From the NCBI GenBank assembly GCA_028641055.1, contig JAPCYS010001516.1, forward strand, positions 124,001 to 188,000: a stretch of 64,000 nucleotides of DNA. The letters are read 5' to 3'. Under the pieces are notes generated by a model. It searched no databases. It was not told where the DNA came from and saw only the letters and a list, made by a program, of their open reading frames with translations. Made by a program: the position numbers and the translations under genes. This DNA comes from Alopecurus myosuroides. Lineage: Eukaryota > Streptophyta > Magnoliopsida > Poales > Poaceae. Positions 1-11,203 of the stretch are shown one piece after another. Positions within the stretch are counted from its first letter, which is position 1. Each line of letters opens with the position of its first letter.

Positions 1-1
1 T

Positions 2-240
2 TCGGACCTTGTGGTACAGCAGGTGTCAGGAACTTGGGATAGAAAGGACGCAACTATGGCAGCATACCGCAGGGAAGTTGATAGGGTTGCAGGATGTTTT
101 TCCGGGTATGAGGTGGAGCATATAGACAGAAGAAAGAATGAGGCAGCCGACGCACTCGCCAGACTCGGCTCGCGCAGAGAGCCGGTTCCACCTAACGTTT
201 TCCTGGACGATTATGGCGACCATCATTTAAAACCGAGTCA
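2..240 (+). pseudogene. Second (plant-type) RNase H, C-terminal fragment of T1
   Basis: The reading frame opens at the window edge with the series SDLVVQQVSG, the segment that follows the third catalytic aspartate of plant-type RNase H (RVT_3). A later stretch ending NEAADALARLGS carries the last conserved aspartate. In living elements this enzyme degrades the RNA strand during reverse transcription; here only the C-terminal third is in the window. The frame diverges from the integrase frame between about 205 and 300, so the polyprotein is broken by at least one and probably two frameshifts. The frame stays open to 499, but that tail is an overlap with integrase in another frame. The same domain is seen in element C at 63450-63985. 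Confidence 0.75.
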
Positions 241-320
241 GAGGAGGAATTGGCAAATCAAGACCCGGATTCAGGACTTGTGCCACTGTACGTACTATTC
301 CCGAGTGGACAGAACCGTTT

Positions 321-1475
321 TTGGCCTACCTATCACGAGGCGAGTTACCACTGCAGGAGGTATTAGCAAGGCAAATTTTGAGGCGAGCAAAGAAATATTC
401 TATCATCAATGGGGAATTATACAAGAGAAGCGCAGCAGGAGTCTTTTTGCGCTGCGTAGCGCCAGAAGAAGGCCGACAAATTCTCAAGGAAATCCATGAA
501 GGCGACTGTGGACATCATGCATCCACAAGATCTCTTGTGGCTAAATCTTATCGACACGGATTTTTCTGGCTCACGGCTCTAGCAGATGCGGAACGATTGG
601 TAGCAAGGTGTGACGGATGTCAAAGGTACGCTCGCCAAACCCATGTGCCGGCTATGGAGTTACGGACCATCCCGTTAACTTGGCCGTTCGCTGTCTGGGG
701 TATGGACATGGTTGGCCCCTTTCATATGTCACCATGCAAGAAGACACATCTTTTGGTGGCTATTGATAAGTTTACCAAGTGGGTTGAGGTTATGCCAGTT
801 ACTAATTGCGAAGCAGCTACAACAGTCAAGTTCTTGAAAAGGATTATCTACCGGTTCGGGTATCCCCACAGCATAATTACCGACAATGGAACCAACATGT
901 CCCTTGGTGAGATGGAGAAGTTCTGTGGCAACAATGGAATCCGGCTTGATGTTGCATCAGTGGCTCATCCGCAGGCCAATGGACAAGTGGAGAGGGCAAA
1001 CCAAGAATTGCTTCGCGGATTAAAACCACGATTGCGAGTCCCCTGTATCAGGGCAGCTGGTGCATGGGTCGAAGAACTTCCTTCTGTGGTTTGGGGTATC
1101 AACACTACACCTAACAGATCCACTCAGATGACACCCTTCTTCATGGTTTATGGTGCGGAGGCAGTGTTACCGAGTGACATTATTCACGATTCACCACGAG
1201 TATCAGCTTACGTCGAAGTGGAGAACGAAAAGACCCGGCAGGACGCCGTGGATATGTTAGAAGAGCAAAGAGAACAAGCCCTGGAAAGATCAGCCATATA
1301 TCAGCAAGATCTACGGAGGTATCATAGCCGGCACGTGAAAACCCGGGTATTCCAGGAAGGAGACTTGGTTCTGCGCCTGGTACAGTCAAACGAAGGAAAA
1401 CACAAATTATCACCACCATGGGAAGGACCATTTATCATAAGCCGGAATCTGCATAATGGATCATATTACTTGTAG
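321..1475 (+). pseudogene. Integrase domain of T1 Tat polyprotein
   Basis: This is a DDE integrase, which would insert the element's cDNA into the nuclear genome. Counting from the TTG at 321, the zinc-binding HHCC residues are H59, H65, C97 and C100. The catalytic triad is D129 (in MDMVGPF), D188 (in ITDNG) and E224 (in NGQVERANQ), with the usual 35 residues between the last two. All catalytic residues are present. TTG at 321 is not a real start; the frame reads back to about 290 (PEWTEPF) as part of a longer polyprotein. The stop at 1475 is premature: the typical C-terminal ending WNVAQLRPYY lies downstream in another frame and ends near 1583. Upstream the frame is shifted from the RNase H. 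It is therefore a polyprotein fragment, not an independent gene. Confidence 0.88.
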
Positions 1476-1583
1476 ATGCAAGGGAAGAGTCGGCTACAGT
1501 TAACGACCGCACATACCACTTCATCTATGCAAGAAAGAGACAGACCATGGAACGTGGCTCAGCTACGTCCATATTATACTTAG

Positions 1584-2622
1584 TAAGACTATATTGGCAA
1601 GTGGAATTGCACGATGTAACAGGCGGCAGGTTTCAGACGTACTCTTTTCCTATCCAGGGTACCCTTGGGGACTGGATGGGTTTTTAATGAGGTGGCTTGC
1701 TGACCCAATATTCTCATATCAAGAAAATAAGTGGTTATTCTCATCTCAGTACGTTGCATGTGTATAGGTCTTGGGGGCTGATTGCTTGAATAGCACAGTT
1801 ACAAACTCAATGACCCGGCCTTGATGCCTATGAGTTATAAGGGCCGATTACTCGCAAACGAGTACGGCTGCAATCTTATAACCGGACAAAGGAGCCAAAC
1901 TTTCTTGACTTTTCTTACTTAAGCTCGATGTGACTCGCAATAAAAGTGGCATGATTTGCTCGCTTACGATTACAATCAGCCATGAAGCCCAATGGTACTT
2001 GCCTGACCCTGTTTTCGTATAGATGTAACAACATGATATCCACGCGAAAGCCGGCTTATAGTACAAGATTGTCAAAAGGGTCATCTAAACCACAAGTTAT
2101 GCAGAGTATAAGGCTAAAAGCTGGAAACTCAACGTTTATCAAGCATAACTTCACTACCTATGTGAAACGGCTCCGGGTTTGAGCTTAGCAAACAACAAAA
2201 CTCGTTATCTTCGAAAAAACACATATCCCAGACTCGGAATTCGGGTCTTGGCGATTGGGGATTTTGGAAAGGAAAAGGTAGTTTAGTTGCTAAGGCTCAA
2301 AAACACCCAAACATCCGAGTCTTGGGGACTTGGGGGCTTAGAAGCAAGTCCGCTCGTCAAACACCCATGAAACTTGGAAACCGAGTCTCACAAAAGGAAT
2401 CATAAAGAAAGCCGAATATCAAGAACAAGTTGACTCAAAAGTGGATAAATTTAAACGATCAGAAGAAGCACAAAGTGTATCAAGAACTTAGAGTGCATTA
2501 CAAACTCCGGTAAATAGTATCAAAGGTGCAGATGCGCACCATCCAAAATAATTGTTTTAAACGGCACATCGGCCGACTAACGCATGAGAAGTGGCATTAA
2601 GGAGCAGGTATCACTCGGCATT
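1584..2622 (+). other. Non-coding spacer of T1 between integrase and antisense gene
   Basis: I see no believable gene here. Segments at about 1616-1720 and 1845-1990 are closely matched, in inverted orientation, by T2 at about 21060-21190 and 21360-21475. So this spacer is a conserved part of the Tat element and not random sequence. Confidence 0.6.
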
Positions 2623-5600
2623 CTAAGCCGCGGTGTCTATCTTCGCCTTACCCTTGCCATCACTTGGGGTAGCAGCAGCACCCGGATCAGCAGTGCCGGC
2701 TCTCGCAGGAGGAGTAACGACTGGTGTGGAGGTAGCGGGTGCAGAATCGGCTTCAGCCTTCTTTCTGGCAGCCTCCTCCCTCAACTTAGCAGCTTCCTCC
2801 TTCCATCGGGCAAGCATGTCATACGGCTCGGGAAGATCCGATTTGACAACTTCACCAGCAGCATCATATGAAGGAAGAGGGAATCAACATCTAAACCGTC
2901 AGCAATCACGCTGGCCGGGTAACGGACCTCTTTCTGACGGCTTGGAAATCCTTCACGGAGAACTTGGACCCATCAAGCTTGAATTCCGGGAAACCGCCCA
3001 TAAGCTTAGCCAGCTCGAGCTTAGGGAAATAAGCCTTGGCAAGGGCAAGCCCCCGGGTTACTCCAACCCGGCAGGACGAGCGTTTCCAGTGCCAAATCCA
3101 TTCGGGGATAGTGGAGCAAGCGTCTAGCATTCTCTTCAGGTCGCCATGCCCTGTACCCGGCCACCGTATTTCTTGAAGGATCCATTTGGTTCCGGCGCAT
3201 AGCTTCCGGATAACGCTCTTGATAGTTTTCAGCCTGGCAATGTCATCCTCGTCTGGCATCACTTCATCCGGACCTGCAGAAATGAAACATAAGTCAGGAA
3301 ATTCCGGCTATTTATCAAAAGGGTAACCCGGATGAAGAAACGTACCAAGCAAAGCACGATATGTGTCAGCAATTTGAACAGAAAGGCTCGTTAGATCATC
3401 TTCTGCGGTGTGAGCCCTCTTCCTATACTTCTTCATTATCGTCCGGTTCCTCCTGGCCTCAGCCTCGGCCGCCTCACGCAGAGCCACCTCCTTTTCAATG
3501 AGCTTGGTGGCCTTTGCCAGTTTCTCCTCAGATTGAGTCACGAAGGACTGCATGGATGCAAGGAAGGATTAGCCGGGTAAAGGGAAAGTTATCAGTCGTT
3601 TATATCGTAAAAGTTCCAAGCAAATTGTGAATTAATTCACTCGGAACTTGGGGACTGGATAAGGACACAAGCAATATTAGTTGGGTTTACCTCGTGTTTG
3701 GCTACTAAAGCATCCAAGATGTTTTCTTCATTAGCCCTCAAAGCGCGCAGGTTTCGAGCATCTGGGCAAACGTCAGGTCCACGGGTCGGACACCAGAAGA
3801 GCCGGCAGCCTGGTCGCCTGATGGGGAGCTCTCCCCGCCCTTGGGGTCGAGACCCGGACAGTCTGAGTATCCGGGTTGGGAGAACCCATCCTCGTATCCG
3901 GAACCTCGATCTCCTCGTCTACTGTTCGGATGAGGCAGGAGACTCGGCAGCTTGGTGAAGTGAGTCGCCCAAGGGGCCTTGTTCCTGGTCGTTCGCAATA
4001 TCACTGCCAGTCGCGGATTCTATGTTTTCAGTCGGCTCCTCTGTCTGACGGTTATCCATCTCCACATTCTCCGGGTCACTGACGTGACTTGAGCGCTAAA
4101 GAAAGATGAAAGGGGGCGGTTAGCAATGGTGATCGAAAAGTGTCAGGTATCAAAGGTGTCATATAGCCATAAACTTACCCGGTGTTTACGGCGTAATCCG
4201 GCGGGGGAGCTCGCCGCTGGAAGCAGACGAAGATGTCAAAGGGACCGACAGTGGAACCCGGAATTACCCGGCACGTGGATGGTTAGGAGAAGGGTGCGCT
4301 GAGGAGAATTGGAAGGACGAGGCGGAGGAGCATTAGCACGGTGGACTGGGGAGGTAGAGATGCCCGGGTTAAGGGGATCCTCACCCGGAGAACTCCGAGT
4401 TACTCTGCTTGGCTGGAAGAGAATCCTTCAAGAACGACGAGTTCGATAATTGATGGTTAAGTCGTCGCATGGCGTCAAAGGAGTAAGGTTCAGAGGATAT
4501 AGAGGAGAAAGGAACCTTGGACACTGCCCTCTGGTCTTCCTCTTTGCTCCAATTGTTGCCTCTTGATCAGATTCGGTAGCCTCCGGGTCATCCTCGTTGT
4601 TCTCACCTTAGTCCTCCAGCCCTGCGAACCGAGTGTGTGTCCGTGGGAAAAAGATTAAATGGGAGGAAAATGATGCAAGTAAAGATAATACAAGATTCGG
4701 ACAAGTACCTTCACTATCATCGGCCGGCTCATCCTCTTCTTCCGGGTCTCTGGAAGGGGGGGAGGGTTCAACTCTCCAGAAGGGATCATCAGCCTAAGAC
4801 AAAAGAGATGAAATTAAGGGTTAGAAGCTGTATCAAGTCAAAGTGTGGAAATAAGTTATATCGAATCTTACCGCTGGAGCCGGGTTTTCCCGAGTAAATG
4901 GAGGTAACCGGGCGATGTTCTTTATCACCTCTAGCTTTTCTGTCAAGAAGCCCTTAATGGTTTTGTTGGTATCGCCGGTCGCAAAGCTCTTGGTGGAGTA
5001 TCGGAGTGCGTCCGTGGTATGCCCCGAGTACTCGCACATTAATTTGGTGCGGATGGAGTTGGGTTGGATTCGAAAATCAACCCATGTTTTCACTAAATTG
5101 AGCCCAAGGAGGCCTTGGGCTGAGAGGATGGCTATCTTAGCTAACAAGGGTAGGATCGCCTCCCTGTCTGAGTCAGGGGCGAAAGCATTGAAAGACTCGG
5201 AAGGCTCGAGGAGACTCTCCGAGTAGCCCGGCAGTTTCTTCTCGCTGTCTGGGGAGGTATCGTGGCAGTAAAAGAAAGATAGTTGCCAGTGTTTGACGTG
5301 GGAGTTTAGATTGAGGGTTGGCATTGGTGAATTCTTGCGGCGTTGGATGGATACCCCACCGCAGGTAAGAAGTGCCCCGTCACCGCTTTCGCGGCACGGC
5401 TTACACTGGAATAGTCGATGAAGAGAGTCAAACTTGGCGGTACGCACAAGTATGACTCGGATAGAACGATGAAGTGGGTAATGTTCAACATAGAGTTAGG
5501 CCCTATGTCGAATACCCGGAGGCCATAATGGCTTAGGACCTCCCTGAAGAAAGGGTGACCCGGAGGACGGAATCCCCGGGTCACGTGCTCTATGAAGCAG

Positions 5601-5800
5601 ATTACCTCATTATCGGCGGGTGTGGGCCGGGTTTCGTCGCCCGGTGCTCTCCAGTGAATGTCCTTCTGAGAAGGGAGAATTCCTAACTCGGCTAACCCGT
5701 CCAGCTTGGCCTTTGTAACTGTGGAACGCCCCCAATTGGCGGATATGGCCTGGGTAGTCTTTGCCTGAGTCGGCTGCTTCCCTTGCCTTTTGGGAGCCAT
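2623..5800 (-). pseudogene. T1 antisense gene, 'putative gypsy type transposon' domain protein
   Basis: On the strand opposite to pol lies a multi-part gene that starts with ATG at 5800, just after an acceptor-like TTTTGCAG. The N-terminal block (5800-about 5400) holds the domain core: HPFFREVLSHYG, then a serine/leucine-rich helix and VPPSLTLF. It continues in another frame at about 5330-4850 (FYCHDTSPDSE, TIKGFLTEKLEVI). A coiled-coil exon follows (3553-3308, rich in E, A, R), then a terminal exon (about 3262-2623) with SSCRVGVTRGLALAKAYFP and an alanine/proline/lysine tail. Two or three frameshifts break it. Matching segments at T2 18014-20424 and in the gene at 32180-33885 support the reading. 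The family (I believe Pfam PF04195) occurs in plants; its biochemical role is not known to me. Confidence 0.75.
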
Positions 5801-5815
5801 GGGATCGACCTGCAA

Positions 5816-6574
5816 AACACGAGAAAAAGAGGTACAGAAAATAATACTCGGAAGTATTGGGGTATCAGGAAAGCGTGAAAACTAAGAACTATCCGGGTAT
5901 CACGCCATGAAGTGGAGATTGCAAGGTATCCGGGTATTAAGTATAACTATGGAGATTATTGGTCACTTACGTATGGAAAGGTGTTTGGGGAGGACGGATG
6001 GTTGCCCATGTGTCTACTGCAAGCAAAATAGCCGGAAAAGGAGGATTTTTCCGGGTGTCAATGTTATGTGCGGAAAATTGAGGTGAAACGGATCTAGATT
6101 GGAAAACTCGCGAATGATTCTACGAAGAGATTGGTGATTAATAATGGTAGGAGGGCGATGTGTGATCATCAAACAGGTTGTTGAAGAAGTTAGCAAGCAT
6201 CTAAGCCGTCTAAATACGGTGTGACGAAGAAACGGCCCACAGGTTGACCTAGATCCAATCTGGGATGAATTGAGAAATTTCGAGGCCAAATTAAACAAGT
6301 ACAAGGAACTTACTGGGAGATCTTGGAGTTTAGTGCGACGACTGTGGACGGCGTGGCTCGAGCGCTCCTCGGTGATTCTTGGCGAGCGGGACGAGCGCGT
6401 AGCGGTGAAGTTTGGCGGCGGCGCGGGATGGCTTGAAAGCGGATGCGGCCGGCGGTGGCTTTGCACCGGCCGCGAGCGCGAAATTCCCGCGGTGGTGTTA
6501 CGAGGGCGCAAGGAGTGAAGAAGGAAAGGAGAGAATGGAGTGAGGCGTTGGGTTCTAGGTCATCCCCTGAACGC
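5816..6574 (-). other. Putative 5' untranslated region and intron of T1 antisense gene
   Basis: Between the TATA box at 6575-6582 and the ATG at 5800 the minus strand has a GC-rich leader (about 6540-6300) and then AT-rich sequence ending in a TTTTGCAG acceptor. This looks like an untranslated first exon plus intron. Open frames here are low-complexity and I do not call them genes. Confidence 0.4.
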
Positions 6575-6582
6575 TATTTATA
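6575..6582 (-). promoter_or_regulatory. TATA box for T1 antisense gene
   Basis: The minus strand reads CTTATAAATAGCG here, a strong plant TATA box that points into the antisense gene and away from the LTR. T2 has an equivalent TATA box at the matching place (17747-17754). Conservation in two diverged elements supports a real internal promoter; transcription itself is inferred. Confidence 0.55.
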
Positions 6583-6946
6583 AGGCGAGGGTGAGCTTAT
6601 CTCAACGGCCGGAAGCCGGAAATTGTGGGGAATGGTTATCCGCGCGGATCCTACGAGAAATGCTTCAAGTATTGAGCAAGGTATCTGGACGAAAAAGAGA
6701 AGGAGATCCACCCCGTGATATCAGGGTCAATTAACGAGTATAGGATCTTGACATTTTTTATTAGGGATTAGACCCGGAAAGCTAAGCCGGGTATTTGGAG
6801 AAGAGTCGGGTTACCATATGGCCACCATGGAGTTGGGCCTAGCTACTTATCAAAGCATCTTAACCCGGCCTCCATATATTTGTGAGTTTGGTATTTTTGC
6901 AGGGAATAGCAAGCACTTCAAGGAAGAATCCGTGAAGCCCAAGCTA

Positions 6947-6959
6947 TTCTGGGGACTAC
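6947..6959 (+). other. Polypurine tract of T1
   Basis: TTCTGGGGACTAC lies directly before the TGATGG start of the 3' LTR. The identical sequence lies directly before the 3' LTR of T2 on the minus strand (17371-17383). This is the plus-strand primer position for reverse transcription. Confidence 0.7.
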
Positions 6960-7433
6960 TGATGGAGGGATAATAACCCGGTAGGCCAACTCAAAGGCGT
7001 AATCCGGCCCAAAGGACTCTGTGCAGGATCCGGCTAAGGACAAAGAAACTTCCGGAAGGCCCAAGTTTGTAGGCCCAGTAACCCGGATTGTGGGTTACGG
7101 TAAAGGAAGGTTAGGGTTTGTATGCCGTGTCCGGGTAGGATCCAGGGTGCGTCTTGAAGGACAAGCCGGGGGGTACGGGTGCTTTATAATCCGACCCCTA
7201 GGTCTAGTTGAGAGATCTAAGAGCCTTAGTAGTACCGCCTGATATCGAGCATCCAGTGTATACAAGAGATCGAGTTAATATATTGAGATCGGAGACTCGG
7301 CGACTTGATTGCCGGCTACCAGATCGAGTTCCATCATGTTTTCCTCTGAGCTAAACCCTCTCCAAAACGCCTGTGTCGTCTTGCCCCAAGATCAGTTACC
7401 CCCGGTAACGTCTGCCGTGACTATCCCACGACA
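6960..7433 (+). repeat. 3' LTR of T1
   Basis: The LTR starts TGATGGAGGG and ends CCCACGACA, about 474 bp, with TG...CA termini. It aligns throughout with the T2 LTRs in inverse orientation but with many differences and small indels. CTTTATAAT near 7182-7190 is the likely TATA box of the LTR promoter. An open frame at 7309-7512 runs out of the LTR and is not a gene. Confidence 0.85.
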
Positions 7434-8597
7434 CTTTTTATATCCCCTTTTTAAAAGTTATATACCTCCCTCCTCTGGAGAAAGGTGCAAAAGAAGTCTT
7501 CACATGCCATGATGCGCAACCCCCTCAAAAGCCAATCCGAAGAGCACAATTCAATATTCGACGTACGATGACGCTAGTCGTATCTTGTCGGACAAACATG
7601 ATTAAATAGTAAGCTAACAAGACTAACATGCTTTTCCTAATCTTAGGTTGACACCTAACCAAAGCATGCGAACTACTGACAACTCCTTCTAAACCAAGGA
7701 ATTAAGTGACTTGGGACACCTTTTAATCTAGTTGGTAAAAAGGAGAAGTCACGAGAAAATAAGATGATGACCTATTCGTTTACTAGTCAATAGGATATCG
7801 GTGTATCTACTTTGGAAACCAAATCTTAATAGACGTGGTAGGTGCTATGAGATTCGGGGTTTAGAAATTAAGTGAACGATGGAATGGATATTATAGATCT
7901 AGAAAACAGCAGTTGTCCTATTTTTGTTTCTATGTGTGCTCTTGATTGAAATGAATTTGTGTTTTATTCAATATTGCTTCCTAACTTATATGGACTTGTT
8001 AGGACTTGTTATTATGTTGTTTTCTTACAATAAATCTACACTAGAAAGTATGTGCATGATTGAAAACTTCGATAAAAATGAAATAGCATTTGTTACCTTC
8101 TAGTTTATTATTTGGAAGTATTGTGAGAACTAGATCTTCGTATACTTTCTTCGTAGATTTTGTGCTATGTTTTCCTTGAGTCCAGTACCATTTAGGTACT
8201 GTTATTTTGATGCGTGTACCTATGTTAGCTTGCATGTCTCTTAATAGTAAAGCATGTGTAAGCATTGCTATCAGTATGCACTAGTATTGTTTCACTAGAT
8301 TAAATAGCCTTATATTTTTATCTTGTATGCAAAGTTTTTCATGAGTAACCAGAGGCTTAGTACCTATTTTTACTTGGTATTAGTAGGCCATAGCCCACTG
8401 GTCCCATTGCATTTTGGCTTGAGGATGAAAATCCCCAACCCTACACATGTGTGAAGATAGCATGTTTCACTATGTGACTGATTTCTATTTTCCACCATGG
8501 AAAATATAATTGTTTGTTTTCACCTATGAAAGTGAGAAGTTTATTTTCGTATTATTAAATACTAGTATGTTTAGGTGTGATCCTTTTGTTAGCATAA
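7434..8597. other. Gene-free AT-rich region with LTR-like repeat sequence
   Basis: I see no coding sequence. About 8175-8270 resembles the chromovirus LTR at about 15285-15370: both have a CCAGTACCAT...GGTACT block followed by TAGCTTGCAT and a short AAAGCATG. This is probably old LTR or internal non-coding retroelement sequence. It is continuous with 11204-12588, the Helitron having inserted between. Confidence 0.4.
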
Positions 8598-9776
8598 CTA
8601 GCAAAGTGGCCCGCGCACTTGCGCGGGCAACACTTTATGTGCTATTGTTTATGCATTGATTTTTTTTAATAAAATTATCTAAAAATTTCTAATATAAATA
8701 GTTTAGTTTAGCCATCTTTAACATGGATTTTGTGACCATCACCAAGCTATGAAATAATGTAAACTCCTTATATGAAAATCACCTTATGATCAATCATGAT
8801 ACATGACCACCCCAGAATTAGACTTAACCTCAAGAAGTTATAGCTATCACTCAGAAACCCTGATAAGTTATCGTTTAGTACAATATTGAGAGTCCTTAAC
8901 ATGATTTAGTAAATAGATGCGAAGGCTACTACTCGTGTCCTTCATGATCAAAACGCTCATCTTGTTGTCCTCTGTGCTCAACGCTTCATCAAGCAGTTCA
9001 TTGGACATGCAGAAACAATAGATGCAAGTTCATGTTGACTGATTCCTCACATGCCAAAGTAGATAAGAGTACGTAGTACGAAATAGATTAGTTACCATAA
9101 AGCATATCGTGCAGATCATCGGGACGATGCTATTTGCCGGACTTCGTCAGCCGCGCTGTAGTGAGGATGTTTCATGAAAATATTGTTCGAGGATGAGGCT
9201 GATTTGGCCCTATAGGGATAGAATGCATAAGGAGAACGGAAAAAACACGTACATTTGAATTCTAGTTGTGAAATAGCTATAAGTTTCTCCGGCAAACCGT
9301 AAAGGAAACTGGTTCAAAAATAGCCATCTATAAAGTAACTCTAGGTTACCAGATATTTTAGAGTCGACCCAATTTAAACCTGGGTATTATCATATTATCA
9401 AAGAGATATTTGATTTATTACTAATTCATTATATATTTCACAATTACATGAGCTAGGCATCTGGGTATTTGTGATATCATAGCAAAAACAATACCTAGAA
9501 GAACAAATTAGGGTGGACACATAAAAGAAAAGTATGTTGGAACCGTTAGCTACATGTGGCCATAACCTGATAACAAATGAACAGACTGATAAAATAAATG
9601 AATTAACTTTGACTACAAAATATAACCGCTCTTATGAAATTTGAATATACAATTTGGTTCTTATCAATTTTGGGTTTACCAGTTATTTCCTCCTTTTCCC
9701 GAGTATGATTGGGCAAGGCTCAGAACTTTTTCTCAAATTATTTGGAAACATAATTCACATTTGTAACGTTACAAAA

Positions 9777-9862
9777 TTAGAATTTCACAACATTGCGCAA
9801 CACTAATCACTTCCACTCATTAGAATTTCACAACAGTGCACAACACTAATCACTTCCACTCA
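9777..9862. repeat. 43-bp tandem duplication inside the Helitron
   Basis: Two adjacent 43-bp copies (9777-9819 and 9820-9862) differ at two positions. They begin TTAGAATTTCACAACA and end CACTTCCACTCA. No function is apparent. Confidence 0.85.
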
Positions 9863-9915
9863 TGTTAATAGATGCAGACCTCTCGTTGCTGAAGTGGACA
9901 CAGATATAAATACTA

Positions 9916-10076
9916 CTCCCTCCGTTTCACAATATAAGATGTTTTAAACATATTCCACATTCACATATACGTACATGTATCTAGACATGTTTTAGTGTAT
10001 ATATCAACTCATTTTAGTTTGAATGTAGACAATATGTGAAACACCTAAAACATCTTATATTATGGAACGGAGGAAG
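9916..10076. mobile_element. Stowaway-type (Tc1/mariner) MITE
   Basis: The 161-bp element has terminal inverted repeats starting CTCCCTCCGT and ending GAACGGAGGAAG, with a near-palindromic interior (AATATAAGATGTTTT against AAAACATCTTATATT). It is flanked by TA on both sides (9914-9915 and 10077-10078), the Stowaway target duplication. It has no coding capacity and is nested in the Helitron. Confidence 0.85.
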
Positions 10077-10263
10077 TATGTTGTAGTACATTAAAGAATG
10101 AGAGAGAGCAGAAAAGGTCACGTGCATTACCTGGGTCTAGGTTGCCCGGCTGTGTGCAAGAGAAAAGCTCACCAGGCCACCATCGATTGATCCGATTTTG
10201 CACGTCTACATGGAGCGTACATAAAGCAAGCCCTCATTCAACCAAGTGCGAACGAATAACGAT

Positions 10264-10910
10264 TGAAACCTGCAAGGCTGCTTGCATGCACGCGCAGCTC
10301 TCTACGCGGAGGAAATTAGCGGGTCGGCCGACTGGACGGCAACGGCAGCGTACGCCAAGACATGACGCGGGATCAGAATACGGTCGGCGGCCGCGTGCAT
10401 ACAGGGTCCTTTTTTTCTGGCTAATGCCATGGTTTCAAGTGGCACGGGCACGGGATAGCCACCTCCCGTTTTCTTTGACCCGCTGGGACTTATCGGGATA
10501 AACGGGATTTTACGAGGTGGGATAAACAGGTCCCGCGGGACCCATCGGTTTGATCTAAAGCACGACATCAACTTTAACCGTCCCCAGCATGCAACGAACG
10601 AATCCTGCATGCAGCTGCTGGGCCTGCTCCGCCCAGCTTAGATATCGCATGCATGACGGAACAATCCGGGAAAAGTGGGTAGAGCCGCTAATCCCGCCGG
10701 CGTTAAGCGGGACAAGAAAACTAGGATAAGTGGGTTATCTTAGCGGGATGGGAGGCGGGCATGGTGGGCAGTCCCGTCCCACTTGAAACCATAGCTAATG
10801 CTGAGATAGGATTAAAACCTGCAACGCTGCTTCCACGCACGCGCGGTGGATCGGTCGACCGCACCGAGGCGAATAGGACGGCAACGACAGCTTACGTGAC
10901 GACAATGCTG
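10264..10910. repeat. Diverged segment duplication flanking a MITE
   Basis: Sequence at about 10264-10355 (AAACCTGCAAGGCTGCTT, later GGACGGCAACGGCAGCGTACG) recurs imperfectly at about 10815-10905 (AAACCTGCAACGCTGCTT, GGACGGCAACGACAGCTTACG). The hAT-like MITE lies between the copies. Confidence 0.6.
10428..10793. mobile_element. hAT-like MITE
   Basis: The 366-bp element has inverted termini, CATGGTTTCAAGTGG at the left and the complement of TATGGTTTCAAGTGGG at the right. It is flanked by perfect 8-bp direct repeats GCTAATGC (10420-10427 and 10794-10801). An 8-bp duplication points to the hAT superfamily. It is rich in GGGA/TCCC motifs, has no transposase and is nested in the Helitron. Confidence 0.8.
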
Positions 10911-11203
10911 CCGTATCGGAAAATGTCGACGGCGGTGTGTCCCCTAGGGCACCGAACGGTGAATTTTTGTTTTTTTGAATTTTTTTTTAGCTCGACACAA
11001 GTTGAATCGGTACGCAACATTATTAGGGGCATTGGTGGGTAATTTCATTGCAAATTTTACGTTATTTTTTTTTCAAAGATCCAATGGTTGTGGTAAGTCT
11101 GTAAGTTAAACCTAGGGTCCGATGTTTCTGATTTTTCTGGGATTTTCTAGAGTATTTCTCTTTTTTATTGTGAGCCCTTCATGTACTTTTAATATATAAT
11201 AGA

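Larger units (their letters stand above)
1..7433 (+). mobile_element. T1: Tat-lineage Ty3/gypsy retrotransposon, 3' part
   Basis: The left end is outside the window. In order on the plus strand come the end of a plant-type RNase H, an integrase, a non-coding stretch, a gene in antisense, a polypurine tract (6947-6959) and a 3' LTR (6960-7433). RNase H of the second type next to integrase, plus an antisense ORF between integrase and the 3' LTR, is the known layout of Tat elements (Grande, Retand). The coding frame has shifts and stops, so the copy is probably inactive. Its LTR and antisense gene are clearly related to those of T2 at 16892-25534, but diverged. The five bases after it are CTTTT; the matching upstream duplication cannot be checked. 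Confidence 0.88.
8598..11203 (-). mobile_element. Non-autonomous Helitron
   Basis: Read on the minus strand the element begins TCTATTATATATTAAA at 11203 and ends CTAG at 8598. Just before the end is a GC-rich hairpin (arms GCCCGCGCA / TGCGCGGGC, about 8609-8628), seven bases from CTAG. The flanks are A on the 5' side and T on the 3' side, the A-T target typical of Helitrons, and there is no target duplication. About 2.6 kb. No Rep/helicase gene is visible, so it depends on an autonomous relative. It contains a Stowaway MITE, a hAT-like MITE and a small tandem duplication. Open frames at 10142-10610 and 10761-11042 overlap the MITE and have no recognisable domain. Confidence 0.8.
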
